A DNA stretch of 64,000 bases, taken from positions 54,260,358 through 54,324,357 of the forward strand of contig CM065801.1 of NCBI GenBank assembly GCA_033398695.1, written 5' to 3'. A model generated the notes under the pieces. The model made no database searches. It saw only the letters and a program-made list of their open reading frames with translations, and was not told the origin of the DNA. The DNA is from Orobanche coerulescens. Lineage: Eukaryota; Streptophyta; Magnoliopsida; Lamiales; Orobanchaceae. A program made the translations under genes and the position numbers. Shown piece after piece: positions 32,074 to 43,872 of the stretch. Within the stretch, counting starts at the first letter, position 1; each line of letters opens with the position of its first letter.

Positions 32074-33300
32074 GAAGTCAAACTATTTGACTGTCTTGTC
32101 AAAACGAAAATCCCTACTACATGAAGACTAATATAGTCCAATACATGGAGTCTACATCCACCATTGCTAGGTCATAGGTCGTTGGGTCGGACTCTTGGCT
32201 ATCACCTGGAACCACATGGAGACCCAGCTCCTCCAAGTGTACAAGGCCATACCTCTCAAGTAAATGAGACACCCTACTAGACCTACGAGGTGGTTGTACT
32301 TGTGTTTCAGAAGGTTCGGTTCTAATTTCTTGCACAGGTGTCTCATGAGGAGTTTCATTGTATTCTTCCAAAGAATTACTTCTACCTACTCCGCCTTCCT
32401 GAATGAACTCATCTTCCAGGAAGTGTGCATGCAAAGCAACAACGATATTTCGATCTTTGGGCATGTAGAATAGATAACCCATCGTCCCAGATGAGAATCC
32501 TATGAAAACATTCCTTCACGGACCTCGCTTCCAACTTGTCCACCTTAGTCTTCTTGACATAGGCGGGACATCCCCAACATCTCATGTTGGAGTTTTAGGA
32601 ACGGATTTGGAAGGACATCTGTTCAAAATATAAGCGACAGTCAGGAGTGTATACCCCCACAGGTAAATCGGTAAGTCAGTATAGCCCAGCATGGAATGGA
32701 CCATGTTCAACAAGGTCCGGTTCCTTCTTTCTGACACACCATTTAACTGAGGCGTACCTGGAGGTGTTAGTTATGATACTATTCCATGTTCCTTTAGCAA
32801 CTCGTCAAACTCCGCACTCATATACTCGCCACCTCGGTCCGACCAAAGTGCTTTGATATGATTACCAGTTTGTTTTTTGACTAGGGCCTTGAATTCCTGG
32901 AATTTCTTAAAGGCCTCGGATTTATGTTTTATTAAGTATACATAACCATACCTAGTATGATCATCTGTAAACTTAATAAAGTACTGATATCCGTCACGTG
33001 CTGCTTCCAAAGCACTACATACGTCGGTATGGATTAATCCTAGTTTATCAGCGGCTCTTTCAAAAATCCCTGTGAAGGGGGACTTAGTCATTTTGCCTTT
33101 AAGGCAAGATTCACAAGTAGGAAAGGGATACTATCCCAATGGACCCATCAGTCCATCTTTTTCCATTCTGTAAACCTTGGTCTGACCAGCATGACCAAGT
33201 CTAAGATGCCATTTCAAAACTTGATTAGTTTCATCCCTACCACGCTTCCTAGTCTTAGTATTCACAATGACTTTGTTACTAAGGTTTAGATGATACAATC
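32074..33300 (-). pseudogene. Element G integrase and linker (copia)
   Basis: The core at 33091-32771 has GLIHTDVCSALEAARDGY, FTDDHTRYGYVYLIKHKS and WSDRGGEYMSAEFDELL, the D and D regions of the copia integrase. The glutamate region (NGVSERRN type) follows in another frame near 32760-32700. The C-terminal linker (32482-32117) ends with SDPTTYDLAMVDVDSMYWT, where RT should begin. Confidence 0.8.
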
Positions 33301-34496
33301 CATTTATCAATGTAGTTCTACGAGTTTATTTCTGAAATAAATTTTGCAGGAACCATCACCAATGAATAAAGGAAAGCCTTTCCGATCCATGACCGAAATG
33401 GATACAATGTTTTTATGCCCCTTAGGCAAAACAAGTACATCTTCTAAAGTTAAAACAAAGCCGAATTCTAAACCCAAAAGAAGTGATCCTATGTCGGTTG
33501 CTTCGACACTATGCCCTCTTCTGACAGTGATCATCACTTCCCCAGCTCCAATCTTCCTACTTTGTTCCAGATCCTGATTCACGGTACAGATATTAGAACT
33601 AGCACCTGAATCCAGTATCCAAGAAGTAGAAAATACAGTAGCAGAACAATTTGTTTCCAAAACTAAAAGTTCTGTACCTGAAGTGCCATGAAGAATGGGA
33701 GAGTCTCTAGCCCAGTGGCCCAGCTCACCGCATTTGAGACAAGCATCCTTCTCTTTGCTCTTCGGAACCATGGGGGCCTTGCCCTTACCCTTGAGGTCCT
33801 TGACTTGTGGTCCTGCCCGCTTCTTGTTCTTTTTCTTCTTATTCTTGGACCTCCGAGATCCATAAGAAATCACAAGGGCAGACTCCTTCATCCGCGGAGT
33901 ATTCATCTGAGACGGAGCGGTCACGAGTTTGTTCATTAGCCCTGCTAAGTTACATGCAATCTCATTGCAGTTGAAGTTTATAACAAACTGTGAGAAGGAA
34001 TTAGGGAGAGACTGTAGGATAAGGTCGGTTTGAAGGGAAGCATTCATCTTAAAATCAAGAGCCTCCAATCTCTCGATCATAGATATCATTTTGAGGACGT
34101 GGTCCAAACCTTCTCACCTTCCTTCATCCTTGCATCGAACAGTTACTTGGATATCTCATATCTAGCAGTTCGAATGTGCTCACCATAAAGCTCGGTTAAG
34201 TGAGATAGAATCTACCTAGCAGAAGTCATTTTCTCATGAGCTCTCTGAAGCTCATTAGACATAGAAGCCATCATGTATGCACGGACTTTTACGTCATCCT
34301 TAACCCACTTTTCATAATTTTCAATCTCTTCTTGATTGGCTCTTGTCCGCACTGGAGGCGCCGGAATGTCCATCTCCAAGACATTTCCCAGTGCCTCTAT
34401 ACTGAGGACTATCATCAGATTGCGTAGCCAATCCATAAAGTTAGGTCCGATCAATGTGTTGTTTTCGAGTAGAATTGCGAGTGGGTTCATTGTCAT
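33301..34496 (-). pseudogene. Element G gag and protease (copia)
   Basis: Gag starts at an ATG at 34496 with PLAILLENNTLIGPNFMDWL and continues to MSNELQRAHEKM (34212). A stop separates this from a 266-codon frame (34107-33307) with a lysine-rich stretch, a zinc knuckle CLKCGELGHWARDS (residues 123-136, last cysteine replaced by serine) and the protease WILDSGASSNIC (163-174). The order gag, protease, integrase, RT identifies copia. Loss of the knuckle cysteine and the stop argue against function. Confidence 0.8.
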
Positions 34497-36177
34497 ATTG
34501 AGAGTTATGTCTGCATTACGTATGATAGATTAATTAGTGACTCGTTTAATTATGATCTGAGTATAGAATTAAGGTCTTTTCTATTCTTGTTACCCAACTC
34601 CTACTATTTTTATCGGAATAATACACTCCCATGTGAAATCTGGAAGTATCATTCGCTCTACTTCATAGTGGTCATCGAGTTCTTTATAAATCTTAATAAA
34701 GGGCAACCGAACAGATTTCTAGTCTATTAATTTTCATAAAGTGGTGTCCAACACCAACCCATCTAATGGATGATTCGATCTTCTTTTTCCCCTTGTTCAC
34801 TCCCCTCAACCTATATGGTTTCTATGGTTTGTGAACAAGTTAAGTTTACACCATCGACGCAAATTAGTTTCACAATTGAATCATATCCGGCAACCTATCT
34901 GGTTTCTAGGGACAAAATTTGCTCCAACCGAAGGCATCCAATGCGCTCCCAGTAATTTATCCATCCTCCCCGAACGACTACACCGATAACTCGAAAGCAT
35001 AGCACATCCGGTTTGGATTTCAATTTCTCGAAAGCTCGATGGAGGGAAGGAAAACCTTGAAACCTTATAAACTTAATAATTTGTTGTGGGAGAATTTTCG
35101 CGATTAATGTTACACTTTGCACATTAATTCATTTAAGCGCGTTTCTAGCATTCATACAATATGAATAAGCATTCACAACCAAGTTGCTACCAACATATAG
35201 TTCATGGACCGTTCCTAGAAACAAAAACTCCGTAATCTAATTACAAGTCTTCGTCTTGAATCTTCGTCTTCTTGAAACGGATCTTCCTCTGGTCTTCATC
35301 ATTACATATAAATTTTACATTGAAAAATTGCATCCTAGATACAAATATTTCTAGTAAAATAAATAGGCTCAAAACGGCCTTTAAAACCCAATCGAATAAA
35401 ACCGAATGATTCAAAACTAAATCCATGAACCACATCCCCATTCAAAAGCATTCATCCAATAAATACTATATAAACGGATTGCGTAGAGATACATTGATCT
35501 AATCAACATACAAACAATAAATAGAATCGATCCAATCAATTCACACAATCGATAATATGAAAACGTTCAAAGTATTCGGTCACCCACAAATATTCCAATT
35601 GATCAAATTTCCCTTATAAAATGAAATACCATAAATCATTTTAATCATATTAAATCCAACTTAACATGCGGGAGATTAATTTTCTGGAATACACGGAAAA
35701 ATCGAGCCGAGACGAAACTGGCCTGCCACGGCCGAGTCACCATCGGCAGTCTGCTGGCCAGACACGGCCGTGTCAAATGACATGGTCGGGTTGCCCCGAC
35801 AGCCTGCCTGCCAAACACGACCCGTGCCGAATGGCACGCTCAGGTCATACCGAAAGTCTGCCGAGACTGGCTGGCTGGCACGGCCCGTGTCGCCTGACAC
35901 AGTCGGGTCAGCCCGGCAGCTTCCTGCCCCTTGCCCGAAAAGTCATTCGACGACGACTCGGAGCTATATTTTCGACCGGATATCCAATATCAATATTTTC
36001 TGACTTTCATATCTTCAATATAAATCACATTTCCCAGAAAATAAAGATTTACAAAAAATACAACTACAACGAATGAAAAACATACACCACGATTATGACT
36101 ATAAATGATTCCAAATCATTCACCATCTAATCAAGCATTTCAAATGCCTATATCGTATATACGATCGCAAGACCTAC
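34497..36177 (-). other. Element G leader with CpG-rich repeat block
   Basis: Between primer binding site and gag there is no supported gene. A GC-rich block at about 35716-35930 repeats cacggccgtgtc and related sequence (cagacacggccgtgtc, ggcacggcccgtgtc) with tcgggttgccccgacag spacers, about four imperfect units. The rest is AT-rich. A 14 bp palindrome atcgtatatacgat lies at 36152-36165, next to the primer binding site. Confidence 0.55.
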
Positions 36178-36189
36178 GCTCCGATACCA
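36178..36189 (-). other. Element G primer binding site (tRNA-iMet type)
   Basis: tggtatcggagc on the minus strand lies one base from the LTR end and is one mismatch from the complement of initiator Met-tRNA. Confidence 0.75.
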
Positions 36190-36660
36190 CTGTTGGGAAT
36201 TGGTGCCTAAAACGAAGGCCCAGCGGAAGTTGTACAATGAAAATTAATTCAATTTGAATCCCTACGAGGATCGATCGAGCTACGTATATACGAATATTAA
36301 ACGAAATACAAGAGATACGAGAAACATACCCTTGTAGTCCGTTTATTTAAATGGTGTCCTTCTCTTGAGCTATTCCCCAAGCTTTGGAGAGTCGAGTCGC
36401 TTCTTTCGTTATTCCTCCAAGCTCTTGGATGATCCAACACCGAAAGCACCGCATCTCTACTTACCACGCGCCAGAGAAACGAACGGAGCGACGATAACCT
36501 TGCTATCCTCCGAGGATATGGCTAGAGCTAGGATGATGAAGCTTTTGATTGTGATTTTAACACTCTAAGTGTATGATCACACACTCTCAATGAATCTCTC
36601 AATTTTCTCCAAGAACAATCAAGATGATATGAAGAAGAAGATGAAGACCTTTAGAAAAAT

Positions 36661-36662
<2 letters not shown>

Positions 36663-36705
<43 letters not shown>
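36663..36705. repeat. (TC)n microsatellite in LTR G
   Basis: About 21 units of tc. The solo LTR has the homologous run of about 14 units at 28606-28634, so the repeat was in the ancestral LTR and has changed length. Confidence 0.9.
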
Positions 36706-36706
<1 letters not shown>

Positions 36707-37445
36707 ATTCACGGTTGAACACAATTGGGTTGTGAGAGAGTTTGTCATGTCTTCTTCTTATTCTTCTTCTACCCACATGTGAACAAATCACACAACATGA
36801 TAACTTGCCCCGCAAAGTCATGATCATCCATTAATAAATGGAAGGAAAAGACAATAGGAAGGTAGGTGGAAGTAAAGGGGGGCGGCCATCATGAAAAACG
36901 GACGAGTTCGGTTCGTTTTGGACTCCCGTAAGTCCAAACAGATAAACTTCAAATCCGTTTCGATGTATTTATATTAATTAATTAATCCAATTAATTAATC
37001 ATATCAAATACATAATAACATAATTAATTTCTCCACGAAATAATTATATTTATGAATTAAATTAATCACTCAGAAAATTATTTAATTCATTAGGCAATAA
37101 ATCAATTTATCCAATAAATCGATTCAGACATCTAATGTCCCAAATTAGATATCCAATATCTAATATTCATAATGAGAGAATAAGCTCGATTCATTTCGTC
37201 GTCAATTCTATTGCGCGACTCGGTAGGTCCGTCTCAGTCAGCAATGGGAGGAACCAAAGAGTAGTAGCACCACCTGGCCAGTCTGGTGGCCTACACTGTA
37301 CCCCAACTGAGAACGAATGATTGGGACCATTCAAGAACCATTATGTCGTGAATACTAGTATTGTATAAACCCTTCTTTCGAATGCCCCGATCAAGTTATA
37401 GGGTCACGGTCAGTCAAACCCTATCTGTACTTGACACTATGCATG

Positions 37446-38941
37446 CCCAGGAACTGATTCACGACCTCCATGTTTCGGACATTCATGGTGTCCCGAACCT
37501 TGCGCTGAAGCTTGATATGGCTAAGGCGTATGATAGGGTTCACTGGCATTTTTTACGTCAGGTCCTGGTGAGGATGGGATTCCCGATTAGATGGATTCTA
37601 TTCATCTGTCACTGTGTCGAGAGCTGCACGTTCTCTATTCTGGTGAACGAAAGTCCGGCCGGCTTTTTCGCCTCTAGTCGGGGTTTGCGTCAGGGCGACC
37701 CCATTTCTCCATCGCTTTTCGTGCTTGCCTCCGATTACTTATCACGCTGCTTGGATAGATTCATTTGTGACCATCCTTTGATGAGGTATAGGACTGACGG
37801 TCGGCCTTTCCCCATCTCGCAGGTCTCCTATGCCGATGACATCGTTATATTCACACAGGATGTGGATGATGGTCTCGTTGACCTTATGCGACTCCTGGAT
37901 CACTATTCCATGACCTCCGGGCATATGGTTAGCATCCAGAAGAGCTCTTTTATCCTCGCTCTAAAGCACGCACCTCGTTGGCAGCAGAGAGTTCATGATC
38001 TTACTGGTTTCCGCCAGGGTGATCTCCCCATCACCTATCTTGGTGCACCGCATTACAAAGGCTTTATGAGACGAGAGCTCTTTGCTGTGGTGAAGCAACG
38101 ACTGTTGGATAGGATATCTGGTTGGTCACATCGCCACCTTGCTTTTGGGGGTCGCTTAGCTCTTATTAAGAGCACTCTCTGCACGATTCCTCTGCATCAG
38201 GTGTTGGACCCGCCCCGGTATGTTATCCAGGAGCTCGAGCAGATTATGGCGAGATACTTCTGGGGTGCTGTCGGTTCTAAGAGGAAGACGCATTGGGTCA
38301 ATTGGCAGCAGATTTGTCACCCGGTCTCCAAGGGAGGCCTTGGGATTCAGAGCCTCTCGGATATGGTGAGAGCTTTTAGTTATAAGCTCTGGTGGCATCT
38401 TCGCGTGAGCATGTATTTGTGGGCCCATTTTATGCTCCGCAAATACTGCTTCGCTGGCCCTTCTACGCCTATGCGTATTGCTCTTAAACCTCATGCCAGC
38501 CGCCCTTGGCGCCGTCTCCTCCGCATGGGTATCGAGGCTCAGGAGTTCATCTCTTGGACTCTCGGTAGTGGCAGCGGGGAGGTCATTTTTTGGGATGACA
38601 CTTGGATTGGGGATAGGCTTATCTTGTCTTATTATCAGATTACTGGTAGACCCCATCTTAGGATTTATGATCTCTGGCTTGATGGGAGTTGGGACAGGGG
38701 TAGACTCGAGTCCATTGTGGGTGAGGATCTAGGATTTACCCCTCAATTCATACAGGATATTCTCGTGACTCCCATTGTCAAGGAGGATTCGGATAGCATG
38801 TGTTGGAATCTTACATCTTCGGGTGCCTTCTCATTATCATCAGCATGGTCTCACATCAGAATGAGGGATCAGGCTAATCTCATTTTCGGGGCCATTTGGA
38901 CTACCTTACTCACACCTACGATATCGGTGTTCATTTGGTGA
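37446..38941 (+). CDS. LINE reverse transcriptase, 5'-truncated ORF2
   Basis: The open frame continues from LTR sequence (a spurious start at 37361) into true LINE coding at 37446. Motifs in order: LALKLDMAKAYDRVHW, GLRQGDPISPSLFVLASDYL, VSYADDIVIF (catalytic YADD), LPITYLGAPHYKG, HWVNWQQICHPVSKGGLGIQ and a WDDTWIG segment. These are the late RT motifs and connection region of plant L1 ORF2. The enzyme would copy its RNA at a nicked target. About half of ORF2, including endonuclease and the first RT motifs, is absent and a TGA follows ISVFIW. About 500 codons remain uninterrupted. Confidence 0.85.
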
Positions 38942-39940
38942 CTTCTACTGCGACGGATCCCGACTGATGATGTCTTATAGAGGAGGGGCGTTTCTTTGGC
39001 CTCAAGATGCTCATGTTGTACCCTTACCCCTACCCATACTTTCCATTCCAAGACCCTTGCCCACCTTTTCTTGGAGAGTGATGTGGCTCGTGATGTGTGG
39101 GAGTTTTTTGGCGCTTGGACTCATTTATCCTTACCCCATACACATAATATCTTTGAGCTCCTGAGTTTTTTCTCACTTGGCACAAACTTTAGGCAAGCAA
39201 CTTTCATTATTCCTTGTCTGATCCTTTGGTTCATCTGGACGGAGAGGAATAGTATAAAGCATATGGTGGTTACTTTTCTTGCTTCTCATGTTATTGTGCA
39301 GGTGGAGCGCCATGTTTCTTTACTTGCTGCTGCGGGGATTATTTCTTAAGAATTCTGGATGGGGTGCTTGCCTCCTGACCGTTTCCAGCGAGCTACTCCC
39401 TCTCTCGCCCAGAATCATCGCTCCGTTCTGGTGGTTTGGCTTCGACCCGAGCCCCCTTGGATCAAGCTGAACACGGATGGCTCATTTGATAGAGATACTC
39501 AGATTGCTGGTGGTGGGGGTCTGATTAGAGATCATCACGGAGAGGTACTCCTTGCTTTACACTCCTCTTTTCAGGCCTCTTCGAGCTTTGATGCAGAGAT
39601 CTAGGCGCTTGCTGTTAGACTGATTTTGGCTTCCCAGAGATCGAGACATGTTTGGATTGATCTTGACGCTTCTGCTATGGTGACCCTGCTTTCATCTGGC
39701 CCTCGGGGCTCTTGGCAGGTTCGTAACACCTTTATGCATATCCGACACATTCTCTGTGACATTCAGTACAGAGTCACTCACATTTTCCGGGAGGGCAACA
39801 GGCCGACTGATTATCTCTCTGAGCTCGGCATGTCGTTCCTCGGTATTCAGACTTATACATATGATACTGCTCCTCCGTTTCTCCACTCTCTTATATGGAT
39901 GGACCAGCTTGGTTACCCTTCTTTTAGATTTAGGTAGTAT
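38942..39940 (+). pseudogene. LINE ORF2 C terminus: zinc-binding and RNase H domains, broken
   Basis: After the stop the coding continues in other frames. FLESDVARDVWEFFGAW belongs to the zinc-binding region found after plant L1 RT. The RNase H domain starts IKLNTDGSFDRDTQIAGGGGLIRDHHG (39460-39604), has a stop at 39602-39604, then goes on with WIDLDASAMVTLLSS and FREGNRPTDYLSELG (39626-39937). Several frameshifts make it inactive. Confidence 0.75.
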
Positions 39941-39972
39941 TTTATCACTTGATTTTTTGCTATGAGACCGCT

Positions 39973-40315
39973 CATTAGCCCACTTTTTCTTAGTGGTGCA
40001 CCTTGTATTTTTCTAGCTGGCTGCTGGCATTTTAGTTTCTAGGATCCGGTTTATGGCCCACTTCTGGTCATAATTTAGATGTGATTTTTTACCTATTGGT
40101 TCGCACATTAGACCACGCCTTTAGTGGTGTACCTTGTATTTCTTTAGCGGGCCGTAGGCATTTCATATTATTTAGATTTAAGATCCGTATTATGGCCCAT
40201 TTTTGGTCATAATTCGGGTCTGTTTGCTTGTACTCTTGATATTTCGTTTATCTCACAGGTTGGTGGTCCCGCCTCAACCCCCCGTCCACAATGGACGTTT
40301 TTTCTTGGAAAAAAA
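39973..40315 (+). repeat. LINE 3' UTR duplication and 3'-terminal hairpin
   Basis: A block with cattagcccac, gtggtgcaccttgtattt, ggatccg and tatggcccacttctggtcat (39973-40077) recurs with changes at 40106-40217. The 3' end carries a perfect hairpin cgtcca-caa-tggacg (40283-40297) shortly before the A run, a likely recognition structure for the element's own RT (inference). Confidence 0.7.
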
Positions 40316-40583
40316 CTTAACGCCAGTTATGTTTCATCGACTTGCGAACGATTAAGTATTTGAGCTATAAACCTTTCCCGTGCATATCCCCAATAAGGAG
40401 TGGAATGTTTTGCTCTCAAATACACGGACTAGTTTCTATATGTATATTTACGAGCTAGGAATGCCAGTAACTACCAGTAAATAAAGAAACATCTATTACC
40501 TTATATTAATGATTTACATAATAACAAGTACAATGCCCTCACTCAACATCCTATGAGTGGCATTCGTGGGCATACTCCTAACA

Positions 40584-41069
40584 CCTTCTACATAATCTGA
40601 CAGCTTGCTGATATCTCCTGTCATGTGGCGAGAACATCCGCTATCGAAATACCAGATGTCCTTCTCCTTGATATCCTGTAATCAAAGAGATTAAGTATAT
40701 TTAGGTCCCCTTTGATTTTTGGGTCCTTGATTATTGGTGTCATTAGGTACCCATATTTGCCTGACAACAATGGGTTTGTTGTAGGTTACATTTGATCCTG
40801 TTTGTGAGATTTACGTAGGGCAGGCATGTAATCACTATAAGCATTATTATTAAGCATTTAAAATCTGGTGTTTTGGCTCCAGTATGGTTGCCATCTCGGA
40901 GGAGGAACCATTTTCTTCGGCCTTGTTGCTTGCCTTCTGGGTTTCTAGTTGGATTCTCAGATTTGTTGTTGATAGAACTATGTGGCAACCTACTTATGGG
41001 ACAGATACTTGGATTCGTGTACCCAGTATCTAGGAGCATTGTATTGTTGATAGTATTGAGGTGCATACC
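40584..41069 (-). pseudogene. Element E gag end and protease, copy 2 (part 1)
   Basis: Directly after the ccttc duplication, the minus strand encodes the copia protease with FDSGCSRHMTGDISKL (about 40660-40595), here with the catalytic DSG intact. Upstream is the end of gag. It is cut at 41069 by element C and resumes at 52240. It pairs with the GAG-pre-integrase piece ending at 28128. Confidence 0.75.
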
Positions 41070-43072
41070 TGATCGGCCAGAAAACTTATCTTAAAAACAG
41101 GAGTTCTTGAGTCGCTCGCAAATATATACGAGGTAGAAGTAGTTGTGGTAAGTTCTACCAAGGTCTTTTCTCTCGAGGATTGTCCAACAGGGCTTCGTAT
41201 AATTTTTTTGTTACAAATTGCGAGAAATAAATACTAAAATATTAAAAAAGATATTTTTGGGTTTTTAAATATTAACTAAATTAAATTGCACTATATTTAA
41301 TTTAAACTATTTTTAATAAGACTATTTATACTAGACTATTTATATTAAGCCTATTTATACTAGACTATTTATACTAGACTATTTATATTAAGACTATTTA
41401 TACTAGACTATTTATAGTAAACTATTTTTAACTAGTGAAAATGAATAGAATTAAAATGAGTTGGGAATTTATAAAATCTAGGGGAATACGGGTTCATTAG
41501 ATTAGGTTTTAATTAAGTATAGGAATTGATTTATATGGATATAAAAGAAAAAATGAATATTTATCGAGTAATCAACTTTTCACCTCCGTACTTTAATCAA
41601 AGATGTCTTAATCATTGTCACTTTTTTAAGATGTTGATAACAAGATTAACACTTGATAGATTGAAAAGATGTGTTTCCAATACACTTAACAATCAATCAA
41701 GGAGGTTTCACTAGTAGAAATAGGATATGATCAATCTCTATTTAAACCAATTAGTCCTTTCATTTCTCTAACTTGACTATTTTTAGGATAAACGATCGTT
41801 CATCGAGTAATCAACTTTTCACCTCCGTACTTTCGTAATCAAAGATGTCTTAACCACTTTCGCAATCTTAAGATGTTGATAACAAGATTAACATTTGATA
41901 GATTGAAAAGATATGTTTCCAATTCACTCAACAATCAATCAAGAAGGTTTCATTAGTAAAAATAGGATATGATCAATCTCTATTTAAACCAATTAGTCCT
42001 AAAAATAGTTTAAATCAATCAAATACTCAATATATAACCTAATAGAAATCCCCTTCCCCTAGGAAGAAAGATTAGCTACTCATTGGTTTATACATACTAA
42101 AATTATAATAGAAATAATTGATATATATAATATATATATAGAAACTTTTAATTACTAGAACTTAATGACAATAGATAAAACTTACTTGAATATGATGAAT
42201 CAAAGTGCAAGAAACAAACTTCAAAATATAACTTCAAACTTGTTTAAAGGTTACAAGCTTACAAAATTTGAAAGTAAAACACTAAGTAAAATACTAAGTG
42301 CTTATTGATCAAGCACTTTTCAATTACAAACTAAATGAAAGAAAAACTTCAAACCAAAAATAAAATACAAACTAAAATTGAAAGTTCTAAGGAAAATATA
42401 TTGCTAAAGGAAAGGAGTATTTCTTAGCAAGAAGTTGAGGATTTCTTGGTAAGAATGTGGGTTGGGATTTTGCAATGGATGAACATGTCCTTTTATAGGT
42501 GATTTTCAAGAATACAATTGATTATTTAATTCAAAATATCTATTGTAATATCATTTTTTAATTCTTTGTTCACACTTCACCCATGTCTTTGAATTTTCAG
42601 ATTTTTGACCAAAAAAATATCTTGTGGTTGATTTCACAAGTTGGTCAAAAGTGGACTAATTTTGCATGGCATCTGCCGAAAACGGCGATGAAAACGGCTC
42701 GGTTGCCCCGTGTTGTGCGCCGCTTTGTGCCGACTCGGACTCTTCCGGAATACGCGCGATGACACGGCGCTAAATGCCGGCCGAGTGTGACACCGACCAA
42801 GACACGGCCATTGTTGCGCCGTATGTGAAACGGAATACATAACTCGGTCCTGTTTGCGCCGTGTTGTAGGTCGCTTTGCCTTGAAAAATTCCCGTCGTTG
42901 GATTTGATCTTGTTTTCCGTCCTTTTGATGCTTCATGTCGCAATCAGTAAAATAACCATTTTTAGCTCATGTTTGGACATATCTAAAATATATATATTTA
43001 ATCACAAATCAGTACTATTATGCCCTTAAAAATGAATATTTTGTATATGAATTTTAGATCAATTATGCACCA
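41070..43072 (-). repeat. Element C 3' LTR
   Basis: Plus-strand start tgatcggccagaaaac. It contains a short tandem repeat of agactatttata(c/t)t units at about 41320-41425. It also contains an internal direct repeat of about 205 bp (about 41554-41760 and 41798-42002, both with cgagtaatcaacttttcacc), a minus-strand TATA area near 42490, and a CpG-rich block at about 42660-42880. The internal side ends about 43072, near ttaagtgttgggtatttaag on the minus strand, a candidate polypurine region. Confidence 0.85.
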
Positions 43073-43566
43073 CTTAAATACCCAACACTTAAGTTCTTGC
43101 TAGTACCGAGCAAGACTCTTTATTAATCACACACAAAATAAAAATTAAAATAAGACATAAAATAAAAAATAAAAATAATACACACAAATTTAAGAAAAAT
43201 AATTATATATAAAGATAAAAAGAGATCAAAATGCCATTAATACACAATAACCAACTTTATACAAGAGATAGAAATGAATCAAGATTCAAAATAAATCTAC
43301 TAACGATTTTGAAGTTAAAACACGGTTTTTATTTTTGTAATTCCAAAATACAAGGTTTTCCACCCAAAAGGTTGATTATTTCTTTCCCACTCGTGACTTC
43401 ACACGACTCCCTTTGATGGTTGCTCTCGATCACTCGTTTATTTTTCGACTCAATATGAAGAAGAATTTCATCGGGCGTCATCAAATATTGTGATTTTCAC
43501 AAAATTGAGTGTATTGAAATTCAAATGCTAATTAATTCAAATCGCTCATAAACTACATCCCTTTTA

Positions 43567-43872
43567 GTGATAGCTTTCACACCGTTATTTGCTAACGTGT
43601 AGCTCTTTTCACTAACACAATTTCTATCTCATTATTTTTCTTTCGTAAAAAGGTGATAGCTTTCACACCGTTATTTGCTAACGTGTAGCTCTTTTCACCA
43701 ATTTTTCGAGACTACAGCCTACGCACCAACAATGGTTAGTCCTTTATTTTTCGCAAAATTTAAGACTTCCAAAATTAGGCAGCTGTTGCTGCTCAACACT
43801 TCTCCTTTTCGTCATTTTTTTTTTAGGTGATAGCTTTCACACCGTTATTTGCTAACGTGTAGCTCTTTTCAC
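43567..43872 (-). repeat. Three copies of a 46 bp repeat, element C
   Basis: Copies at 43567-43612, 43653-43698 and 43827-43872, identical but for one or two bases at the edges. They run from gtgatagctttcac through accgttatttgctaacg to tgtagctcttttcac. The starts are 86 and 174 bp apart, about one and two steps of 87. Each contains near-palindromic halves (gtgatagctttcac, gctaacgtgtagc). Sequence between the copies is not conserved. Confidence 0.9.

Larger units (their letters stand above)
37446..40315 (+). mobile_element. 5'-truncated L1-type LINE in LTR G
   Basis: Begins inside the RT domain and ends with a short A run (40309-40315). It has RT, zinc-finger-like and RNase H regions of plant L1 elements; the endonuclease and 5' part are missing, as is usual for incomplete reverse transcription. 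It replaces 477 bp of LTR rather than duplicating a target site. Confidence 0.85.
36191..40583 (-). repeat. Element G 5' LTR, interrupted by a LINE
   Basis: Plus-strand ends tgttgggaatt (36191) and ctcctaaca (40583), the latter followed by ccttc, the same 5 bp as at the solo LTR. LTR sequence covers 36191-37445 and 40315-40583. Compared with the solo LTR, about 477 bp (equivalent to 29369-29845) are missing where the LINE sits. It contains a TC microsatellite at 36663-36705. Confidence 0.85.

Noticed and set aside
37361..37445. Use of the ATG at 37361 as the LINE ORF start
   Set aside because: The first 28 codons are LTR G sequence that also occurs in the solo LTR; true LINE coding starts at the junction 37446.
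38156..38656. A 166-codon minus-strand frame
   Set aside because: It is antisense to the LINE RT, which has all expected motifs.
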